Assembly (NCBI GenBank): GCA_017609385.1
Contig: JAFCEA010000057.1
Coordinates: 1-7,567, forward strand
Source: Candidatus Woesearchaeota archaeon
Lineage (GTDB): Archaea > Nanobdellota > Nanobdellia > Woesearchaeales > CG1-02-33-12
DNA length: 7,567 nucleotides
Direction of reading: 5' to 3'
The notes beneath the pieces were generated by a model, which worked only from the letters and a program-made list of their open reading frames with translations, did not search any database and was not told the DNA's origin. Shown here in pieces: positions 1-5,030 of this stretch. Both the position numbers and the translations under genes were made by a program. Each line of letters starts with the position of its first letter. The first letter of the stretch is position 1.

Positions 1-849
1 GTAAGAGAGAGTAACAGCTCCACTGTACAAGGAAAAACCATAAACCTGACTGTTGAGGCAGTAAATAATCTCACACTAGTGTTAGCTAGCAGTAGGAATA
101 TCACTGTTACAACAGTAACAACACCAGTTAGCCCTGCAAACGGATTTATTGTTGACAGGGATGCTGTTAATGCCAGTGAAGCAGATTCTGTATGTTTAGT
201 AGCTAAACTAAGTGATGGTAAGTCAGGTGTTACAGTTACTTTCAAGGCAAACCTTACAATGCCAAGCATAGCCAGCGAGGTTGATATAGTTCTTGGTGAG
301 GCAATTACTAATTCCACAGGGCATGCTAATATCACCTGGAGTGGCAATGACAGTAATAATGAAAAAATGTATGCAGGAAATTACACATGGTGGGCTGAAT
401 TTAATGACTATCTTTCAAATGAAACAAGGTTTATTTATTTGTACCAGGGCTTAAACCTAAGCTACAGGTATGCTGATAAATACCCAAATGCAACTTATAC
501 ATTGGGTGATATTGCGTATTTTGAGATGCTGCTTGATTCACCTGGTCCTGAAACAAGAACACAGCTTAATTCTACTTATCTTGCAAAAGTCAACTCAACC
601 CTGACTGATCCCAGTGGAACCAATCATTCAGTTGAATTATTAGACCCAGGAGAAGATGAGCCTATAGTAAGAATCTATAATCCTTTAGCAAATTTAGTTG
701 AAGACCAGGTGCCTCTGAATCCTTTGGAAAATCAGGCTCAAGACTCAATCTCATCAAGTGCCAGCCCGACTGAAACTCAAAATACATCCAAGCTGTTTGA
801 ATTCGCAAAGTCAATTATAAGAAAAATAATCCAGCTTAAATCAAAATGA
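1..849 (+). CDS. C-terminal part of a large secreted, sequon-rich surface protein (5' end outside window)
   Basis: The frame is open from base 1, so this is the last 282 codons of a longer gene; the GTG at 79 is an internal valine codon, not a start. The sequence is beta-rich and Thr/Ser/Asn-rich, with about 17 N-x-S/T sequons (for example NLT, NIT, NYT, NET, NAT), as expected of an extracellular archaeal glycoprotein. It looks like two Ig-like modules. One spans roughly residues 35-145 of the visible part (from 'TPVSPANGFIVDRDAVNAS' to 'NETRFIYLYQG'). A second begins at 'LNLSYRYADKYPNATYTLGD'. After about residue 215 the sequence becomes an acidic, Ser/Gln-rich linker and ends in a basic amphipathic helix (SKLFEFAKSIIRKIIQLKSK), with no clear transmembrane anchor or sorting motif. 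The stop (TGA 847-849) overlaps the ATG of the small ORF at 846. Function unknown; a cell-surface or adhesion role is inferred. Confidence 0.85.
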   Translation, partial: VRESNSSTVQGKTINLTVEAVNNLTLVLASSRNITVTTVTTPVSPANGFIVDRDAVNASEADSVCLVAKLSDGKSGVTVTFKANLTMPSIASEVDIVLGEAITNSTGHANITWSGNDSNNEKMYAGNYTWWAEFNDYLSNETRFIYLYQGLNLSYRYADKYPNATYTLGDIAYFEMLLDSPGPETRTQLNSTYLAKVNSTLTDPSGTNHSVELLDPGEDEPIVRIYNPLANLVEDQVPLNPLENQAQDSISSSASPTETQNTSKLFEFAKSIIRKIIQLKSK

Positions 850-944
850 GCATAACAAAAACAAAAAGCAAAGGGAAAATAGCTGAGCTAGAGATAACAG
901 AGGAAATGGATGAAAAAACTAAAAAACAGAAAAAGAATGAATAA
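846..944 (+). pseudogene. 32-codon ORF copying the N-terminus of the downstream surface protein
   Basis: The ORF starts in an ATGA overlap with the stop of the upstream gene and encodes 32 residues (begins MSITKTKSKGKIAELE, ends KTKKQKKNE). Residues 9-16 (KGKIAELE) are identical to the start of the giant surface protein (MNKTKKKGKIAELE, from 2332), and the DNA under them is identical over 25 bases. After that the reading frame diverges and stops, with no membrane anchor. I read it as the stub of a paralogous surface gene, or as a fragment left by the rearrangement that put the ATPase here. A real translated leader peptide cannot be excluded, because the ATGA overlap would allow coupled translation. 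No ribosome binding site of its own is visible. Confidence 0.4.
870..894 (+). repeat. 25-bp direct repeat A, left copy
   Basis: These bases are identical to 2350-2374 and include GGGAAAATAGCTGAGCTAGA. They encode KGKIAELE in both places, in the same phase. The sequence is not merely A-rich, so chance identity is unlikely. It links the small ORF to the N-terminus of the giant surface protein. Confidence 0.8.
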
Positions 945-946
945 AA
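928..946 (+). repeat. 19-bp direct repeat B, left copy, bordering the ATPase segment
   Basis: AGAAAAAGAATGAATAAAA occurs here and again at 2323-2341. In the right copy the internal ATG is the chosen start of the giant surface protein; here it overlaps the stop of the small ORF. The two copies enclose the ATPase gene and its promoter. The repeat has 14 A out of 19 bases, so its statistical weight is limited. I see no terminal inverted repeats just inside the copies. Confidence 0.5.
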
Positions 947-956
947 GTTAAACAAA

Positions 957-972
957 AAGAAAAATTTAAATA
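957..972 (+). promoter_or_regulatory. Probable archaeal promoter (BRE + TATA box) of the ATPase gene
   Basis: A purine-rich stretch (AAGAAAAA, BRE-like) runs into TTTAAATA at 965-972, close to the archaeal TATA consensus TTTAWATA. Transcription would be expected to start about 22-27 bases downstream, near 992-998. That leaves a leader of roughly 25 bases containing the ribosome binding site at 1008-1014. The ATPase therefore appears to have its own promoter rather than depending on the upstream gene. Confidence 0.5.
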
Positions 973-1001
973 ATATGATTAACATATTATTAAATAATAT
1001 G
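966..1001 (+). promoter_or_regulatory. Symmetric repeat cluster over the ATPase promoter; operator candidate or twin TATA box
   Basis: TTAAATAATATG occurs at 966-977 and again at 990-1001, exactly 24 bases apart. The reverse complement of its right part lies between them: AATAATATG (969-977) and CATATTATT (983-991) form a perfect 9-bp inverted repeat with a 5-base spacer. The arrangement covers the TATA box and expected start site, where a dimeric repressor could block transcription. The second copy may instead act as a second TATA box giving a shorter or leaderless transcript. A+T richness lowers the significance. Confidence 0.4.
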
Positions 1002-1007
1002 TAAATC

Positions 1008-1014
1008 AAGGTGA
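1008..1014 (+). promoter_or_regulatory. Shine-Dalgarno site of the ATPase gene
   Basis: AAGGTGA lies six bases before the ATG at 1021 and contains GGTGA, which pairs with the conserved archaeal 16S rRNA 3' end (…AUCACCUCC). It fixes the start at 1021. No comparable site precedes the surface gene at 2332. Confidence 0.75.
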
Positions 1015-1020
1015 ATATAA

Positions 1021-2268
1021 ATGATAGAAAAACACAATTTTCATTGGAAAGAGGGTTTCTTCTACAATTTTCCAAAGAAGAGGAAACTATTCAACAAGCT
1101 TGTTAAAGAGATAAGATCACAACAGATTATATCCTTAATTGGATTGAGAAGAACAGGAAAAACTACTATTTTAAAACAATTAATAGATTATTTAATCCAA
1201 AAAAGAGCCAAAAGAGAAAACATAATATTTTATTCTTTTGATGAAAACCAGCCAAAAATAGCAGATATTATTCAGGATTATGAAAGTAGGGTAGGAAAAA
1301 CTGTCTTGGAAACAAAAGAGAGGATATACATATTTCTAGATGAAATCCAAAAACTAAAAAACTGGCAAAACCAGATTAAGTATTACTATGATAACTACAA
1401 AAACATAAAGTTTTTTGTTAGTGGCTCCTCATCTTTATTCATAAAAAAGCAAACACAGGAGTCATTGGCAGGAAGAATCTATGAATCTGTTCTGGAACCA
1501 CTAAGTTTTGAGGAATTCCTAATATTCAGAAACAGGGATGACTTGCTAAAGAAACCAAACCTTTTACAGGATAGTATAAAGAATGAATTTTTAAGATACC
1601 AAAAAAGGCAGTTTATTGAAATTGTAAATGAAACCAAAGAAAAGACAGCAAAATACACAAAATCAATAGTTGAGAAGATAGTTTATCAGGATATTCCAAA
1701 AATATTCCCCATTGATCAGGAGGAGCTCTTAATAAGAATACTAAAGATTGTTGCATCAAATCCTGGACTTATGTCAAACTATGAATCACTATCACAGGAG
1801 TTGGGAATAAACAGGGTAACAATATCAAATTATTTCTTTTACCTTGAGGAATCTTTCCTGGTTAAGAAGTTATACAACTTCTCAAAAAATATGCTTACAT
1901 CTGAGAAAAAAATGAAGAAGTTTTACCTAACATCCACCTCTTTTTTTCCTTTCCTAAATGATGAAGTAGATGAAGCAAAACTGATTGAAAACCTTATTGT
2001 TATAGAAACTAATGCTCATTTTTTCTGGAGAACCCCCCAGCATTATGAAGTGGATATTGTCTTGAATGAAAAGGGCAGAATCACTCCTATTGAAGTAAAG
2101 TACAGGGAGCATATTGCAAAAAAAGACCTGAAGAATATTGTCAGGTTCTGCAGAAAATTCAGCTTGGCAAATGCAGTAGTCATTACAAAAGACATGCTAA
2201 AACAAGAAAGAATAGGAAAAATTAAAATTAAATTTATTCCGGCATGGAGGTTTTTGCTGAAAAAATGA
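1021..2268 (+). CDS. AAA family ATPase, AAA_14/DUF4143 type (COG1373-like), with endonuclease-like C-terminus
   Basis: This is a complete 415-residue cytoplasmic protein with no signal peptide or membrane segment. The N-terminal P-loop domain has Walker A GLRRTGKTT at 41-49, Walker B IYIFLDEIQ at 102-110, and a sensor-1-like strand FFVSGSSS at 131-138. LAGRIYESVLEPLSFEEF (149-166) is the conserved segment that typically follows in this family. A winged-helix-like part (about 247-287, 'SQELGINRVTISNYFFYLEE') leads into a C-terminal domain with the PD-(D/E)XK-like pattern E323...D345...E358-V-K360 (YEVDIVL, then PIEVKY). The family is widespread in archaea, often as scattered paralogs; its biochemical role is not settled, and DNA or mobile-element functions are guesses. 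Oddity: the usual GGFPE-like motif is degenerate (RQFIE at 197-201). The start is fixed by AAGGTGA six bases upstream. The gene has its own promoter and lies between two surface protein genes. Confidence 0.9.
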   Translation: MIEKHNFHWKEGFFYNFPKKRKLFNKLVKEIRSQQIISLIGLRRTGKTTILKQLIDYLIQKRAKRENIIFYSFDENQPKIADIIQDYESRVGKTVLETKERIYIFLDEIQKLKNWQNQIKYYYDNYKNIKFFVSGSSSLFIKKQTQESLAGRIYESVLEPLSFEEFLIFRNRDDLLKKPNLLQDSIKNEFLRYQKRQFIEIVNETKEKTAKYTKSIVEKIVYQDIPKIFPIDQEELLIRILKIVASNPGLMSNYESLSQELGINRVTISNYFFYLEESFLVKKLYNFSKNMLTSEKKMKKFYLTSTSFFPFLNDEVDEAKLIENLIVIETNAHFFWRTPQHYEVDIVLNEKGRITPIEVKYREHIAKKDLKNIVRFCRKFSLANAVVITKDMLKQERIGKIKIKFIPAWRFLLKK

Positions 2269-2322
2269 TTCAAAAAAGACTTTGGATTAGTGCTTATGTT
2301 AGCCTGCCAAAAAACCAATTCA

Positions 2323-2341
2323 AGAAAAAGAATGAATAAAA
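2323..2341 (+). repeat. 19-bp direct repeat B, right copy, containing the surface gene start codon
   Basis: Identical to 928-946. The ATG at 2332-2334 inside it is the most likely start of the giant surface protein. The copies are 1,395 bases apart, and removing one copy plus the intervening DNA restores an intact start of the downstream gene. Confidence 0.5.
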
Positions 2342-4554
2342 CAAAAAAGAAAGGGAAAATAGCTGAGCTAGAGAGAAAGATAGAGCTCTGCAGGGCATTT
2401 AAAGAAATATCCAAGAATAATGCTCATTATGATCCCCTGATAAGGAAATATTCTTCAGATATTGAAAAGCGTAAGTCCAGGGCAAATCTGCTGAAGAATA
2501 TTAATAAGTTTGCTATCCCCCCAATACTAATTATAGCTATGCTTGCAGTTTTAGTTTTTTACAAGCCATCATTTACTGGCTATTTTGCATTTGAAGAAAA
2601 AGATGCTGATAGCCTATTTGCCAGCAGTGAGATTCCAACACAGCTTAAAGCTGAGATTAATAAGCCTGTTAAATGGATAAAGATGCTAAGTGCGGAAAAC
2701 AATGAAACCGTAGAAAAAACAATTAGTGTGTGTTTCAGTGTTCCGGAAGATGCAGCCAATGTAAATATTAAGGATGCCAAGCTGGATAAGAAGAGTATAA
2801 AGCTAAAGCAGGAAAACTGGTTTTTTAGAATATTTATAAAGAGCAAAGATAAGGAGCTTGAATTTGATGACATCCTTTGGGCAAATGAAACAAAAGAATA
2901 TGTTGTTGAGTATGAGACAAGTGCACCTGTTGCTGTTGAAACAGAGATAAATGACTATAAAAAGCAGATAATAGTAAGCTCAGATACACATTATGAAAAT
3001 ATCCTTGCTTACACATCGGTAAGGGAAAGTCCTCAGGAATTAATCAAGCTTTACTGGCTGATTAATGATTCAAGGGAATTAGTTAATGATGTTAGTTATA
3101 TTGATACTAATAATAATGGCTTGATAGACAGGCTTGAATGGATAGTTCCTTCTTTAAGCAGCCAGACTTATGAGGTAATTATTGAAATCAGCAAGGCAGA
3201 GCATCTGGATGAAAACCATAGCTTTGTTTCTGATATTTATGATGATGTTATTAGTTTAGATAATATATGGTCAGAGCCTGTTTATCATGATGAATATGTA
3301 AGGGTTACATTTGAAAGAAACTTAACTTCAGACAGGGATATAACTGTTTATGCAAGAAATAATCAAAGTTTAAACACAACAATAGAGGTTTATTATTACA
3401 ACAGCAGTGAAAAGATAACAGAGTTTCCAATTATAACAGATGAAAAATATTACAAGGTTTATTTAACAGATATGTCTGGCAGCCATGACACATTTGACTT
3501 AAAAGTTAAAAACCTTGATGATAACTCAAATGCTTATCTTGAATTTGACCATATCATTGACCCAGTCTATACCAATACCACTATCTTTAATGATGGCTTT
3601 GAGACAGACATAACAACAAACTGGACAGTAACTTGGACAGTAGCAGGGGAGGAATGGATTAGAGACAATGATATAATATCACAGGAAGGAAGCTGGCATG
3701 CCCACTTAGACACAAAATCTGACCCTAGCGAGTTAATCTCAAAACAAATGGACACTTCTGGTGCCAATGTTAAGGCAGTTTATGTTGAATTTGCTTATCA
3801 GGATGATGACTGCGATACTGGGGATTTAATTTTATACTTTAATGATACTGCTGGGAATTGGGTTAATATGGTTGATTTGTCAGCAATAGGAACAGATGAT
3901 GTGTGGATAAACTATACAATGAGCACCACAAGCTCTGATTATTTCCACCCTGGCTTTGCTGTAAGATTTTATAATCCTTTAGCTTTGGCTGCAACAGAGA
4001 ACTTCTGGGTTGATGATGTAAGAATTATAAAGCAGGAAGGATTTGCTCCAACTTATTCTGGGGCAGCTGAAAATGATTCTGAAATTTTTGTAGGAGAAAG
4101 CGTTAATCATTCTATTACAATTTCAAATTCTCCAGATGGTTATATATTTAGCTGGAATGGAACAAATAATTGTGCTGGCGGCTGGTCTAACTCATCATTT
4201 GTAGATGTTTCTGGTGCTTCAGTCACAGGGCATAATATATCAACTATTGGAATTGGATGTGGCGGAAAAACAATAGGCTGGAGGTTCTATGCAAACAATT
4301 CAGCAGGATGGAATGGCTCAACCCTTCAAAATTATTATGTTTATGATTATGAAACAGGAAGAATTGGCTATGAATTATTAGATAATAACAAGGTTGTTCA
4401 TATTTGGAATGTTCATGATGATTATTATTTTAATGCATCTTCTGGAATACAGTTTACCAATCATTTTCAGGAATACTGGACAAGGAATATTTTTTGTGCA
4501 GGATATAAAGATGCCCAGAATGAATGGATGCACTTCCTTTTAACTGGGACATAA
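2332..4554 (+). CDS. Giant surface protein, N-terminal part up to a frameshift (membrane anchor, Ca-loop, jelly-roll, Ig-like)
   Basis: Start ATG 2332 is preferred over GTG 2290 and ATG 2296, because residues 1-14 (MNKTKKKGKIAELE) match the small ORF at 846 while the extra upstream residues have no counterpart; no Shine-Dalgarno is visible for any of them. Residues 1-60 form a basic, helical cytoplasmic part. A transmembrane segment at 61-77 (AIPPILIIAMLAVLVFY) is followed by FTGYFAF, so the rest is probably outside (N-in anchor or long signal peptide). Residues ~90-415 are a beta-rich region typical of DPANN exported proteins, with an EF-hand-like loop at 258-270. A jelly-roll/MAM-like module spans ~419-567 and an Ig-like module ~574-673. 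The next conserved domain is cut when the frame hits TAA at 4552, just after a run of four T. Frame 3 continues the same domain, so this is one broken gene with the ORF from 4524. Many N-x-S/T sequons. Likely adhesin or surface-layer-like; the ligand is unknown. Confidence 0.8.
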   Translation: MNKTKKKGKIAELERKIELCRAFKEISKNNAHYDPLIRKYSSDIEKRKSRANLLKNINKFAIPPILIIAMLAVLVFYKPSFTGYFAFEEKDADSLFASSEIPTQLKAEINKPVKWIKMLSAENNETVEKTISVCFSVPEDAANVNIKDAKLDKKSIKLKQENWFFRIFIKSKDKELEFDDILWANETKEYVVEYETSAPVAVETEINDYKKQIIVSSDTHYENILAYTSVRESPQELIKLYWLINDSRELVNDVSYIDTNNNGLIDRLEWIVPSLSSQTYEVIIEISKAEHLDENHSFVSDIYDDVISLDNIWSEPVYHDEYVRVTFERNLTSDRDITVYARNNQSLNTTIEVYYYNSSEKITEFPIITDEKYYKVYLTDMSGSHDTFDLKVKNLDDNSNAYLEFDHIIDPVYTNTTIFNDGFETDITTNWTVTWTVAGEEWIRDNDIISQEGSWHAHLDTKSDPSELISKQMDTSGANVKAVYVEFAYQDDDCDTGDLILYFNDTAGNWVNMVDLSAIGTDDVWINYTMSTTSSDYFHPGFAVRFYNPLALAATENFWVDDVRIIKQEGFAPTYSGAAENDSEIFVGESVNHSITISNSPDGYIFSWNGTNNCAGGWSNSSFVDVSGASVTGHNISTIGIGCGGKTIGWRFYANNSAGWNGSTLQNYYVYDYETGRIGYELLDNNKVVHIWNVHDDYYFNASSGIQFTNHFQEYWTRNIFCAGYKDAQNEWMHFLLTGT
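2350..2374 (+). repeat. 25-bp direct repeat A, right copy
   Basis: Identical to 870-894 and encodes KGKIAELE near the N-terminus of the giant surface protein. Order matters: here repeat A follows B by 8 bases, whereas on the left A precedes B by 33 bases. The two flanks are therefore not a simple duplication of one block. Confidence 0.8.
2512..2562 (+). other. Transmembrane anchor with following FTGYFAF motif
   Basis: Seventeen hydrophobic residues (AIPPILIIAMLAVLVFY) follow a strongly basic N-terminal region, so by the positive-inside rule the N-terminus is cytoplasmic and the C-terminal bulk extracellular. Directly after comes KPSFTGYFAFEE. From memory, an aromatic/TGY or TGF motif right after the signal or anchor helix recurs in exported proteins of Woesearchaeota and relatives. 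Whether it is cleaved there cannot be told. Confidence 0.75.
3103..3141 (+). other. EF-hand/dockerin-like calcium-binding loop
   Basis: Residues DTNNNGLIDRLEW (258-270) fit the D-x-[DN]-x-[DN]-G-x-[ILV]-D-x-x-E pattern of calcium loops. The loop stands alone between beta-rich stretches, so it probably stabilises the extracellular fold rather than acting as a switch. The motif in this context is one I recall from other DPANN exported proteins. Confidence 0.55.
3586..4032 (+). other. Jelly-roll/MAM-like module of the surface protein
   Basis: The segment opens with FNDGFETDITTNWTVT and closes with ENFWVDDVRIIK. An 'F.(D/E)GFE....W' opening and a 'W.DDV.I' closing strand about 145 residues later are typical of concanavalin-like/MAM or carbohydrate-binding jelly-rolls. 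The acidic cluster DDDCDTGDL lies in the middle. Sugar or protein binding is an inference from fold type only. Confidence 0.55.
4051..4350 (+). other. Ig-like module A of the surface protein
   Basis: About 100 residues from 'YSGAAENDSEIFVGESVNH' to 'QNYYVYDY'. Key marks are FSWNGTNNCAGGWSN, a second cysteine in IGCGGKTIGW, and the end SAGWNGSTLQNYYVY. The Cys pair probably forms a disulfide. Module B at 5718-6020 repeats the same pattern (FEWNATGAGCDAGFSN, CIGKTIGW, TYGVYTY), so this is an internally duplicated domain. Confidence 0.65.
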
Positions 4555-5030
4555 AAACAGACAACCTTACTTATGTTAATATAACTGGCTGGAGAGACAA
4601 GACAATAGGAACAAAAACAGTCAGGTTAGGGCTTAGATACCATCTTAAATTAAATGATGAAAAATTGTCTGTTCAATTGAGTATAAAAAATATAGGCACT
4701 AGTGATATAACCAATGACTTGGGTTTTGCCTGGAGAATCACAGACATAAATATTGGTGGAGATGTTTACAGGGACATTATCACAATCAACAGGACTTCTT
4801 ATTTATTGAATGAAGCTCAAGACTATACTTACACAAATTTAGAGGATTCTTTTTACAAGCTTGCGGATGGGGCTTATATAAGGCTGGACTGGAACAATAA
4901 CTTAAATTATAAGGTAGAGGTAAAGAATGTTTCTGGGCAGTATAATGCACCGGTGACTCTTGGAATTAATGCTGGAACTTTGGCTGTTGGTCAGGAAAAG
5001 CACACTACCTTGCTCTGGAAAGACCCAGCC
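4351..5030 (+). other. Conserved ~225-residue domain split by the frameshift
   Basis: It begins ETGRIGYELLDNNKVVHIWN and, after correcting the frame, runs through HFLFNWDIKTDNLTYVNITG and DLGFAWRITDI to YNAPVTLGINAGTLAVGQEK and LLWKDPA. I recall this string of motifs as a continuous domain in other giant archaeal surface proteins. That is the main reason to treat the two reading frames as one gene. Its function is unknown. Confidence 0.65.

Noticed and set aside
79..81. GTG as the start of the first gene
   Set aside because: The frame is open to base 1 and the upstream residues (NSS, NLT sequons, beta-rich) look like the same secreted protein. No ribosome binding site precedes it.
836..1075. 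Minus-strand ORF rich in Phe/Leu/Ile that looks like a membrane protein
   Set aside because: It is the antisense of A-rich sequence spanning a promoter, a Shine-Dalgarno site and the ATPase start. A similar antisense ORF at 2043-2414 shares residues with it only because both lie opposite repeat A.
2246..2290. Transcription terminator after the ATPase gene
   Set aside because: The only T run (2251-2255) lies inside the last ATPase codons and no stem precedes it.
947..2322. Insertion sequence with terminal inverted repeats
   Set aside because: The left end (GTTAAACAAAAAG...) does not match the reverse complement of the right end, and the only gene is an ATPase, not a transposase or integrase.
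2290..2331. GTG 2290 or ATG 2296 as start of the giant surface protein
   Set aside because: They add MLMLACQKTNSRKR, which has no counterpart in the related small ORF; neither has a visible Shine-Dalgarno. ATG 2332 lines up with the ATG of the small ORF.
2265..2339. 24-codon ORF overlapping the ATPase stop (MIQKRLWISAYVSLPKNQFK...)
   Set aside because: Too short and without recognisable features. Its KKNE ending comes from repeat B rather than from conservation as protein. GGAGG at 2246-2250 is 14 bases away and lies within ATPase codons. A coupling leader remains possible but unsupported.
2580..3016. Minus-strand ORFs opposite the surface gene (also 3567-3767, 5080-5303, 5724-5984)
   Set aside because: They lie opposite well-supported coding sequence with clear domain content, and show no family motifs of their own.
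4530..4550. Programmed -1 ribosomal frameshifting at the T run
   Set aside because: In-frame codons are TTC CTT TTA; this is not an X XXY YYZ heptamer, and I see no obvious stem-loop just downstream. A missing T is simpler.
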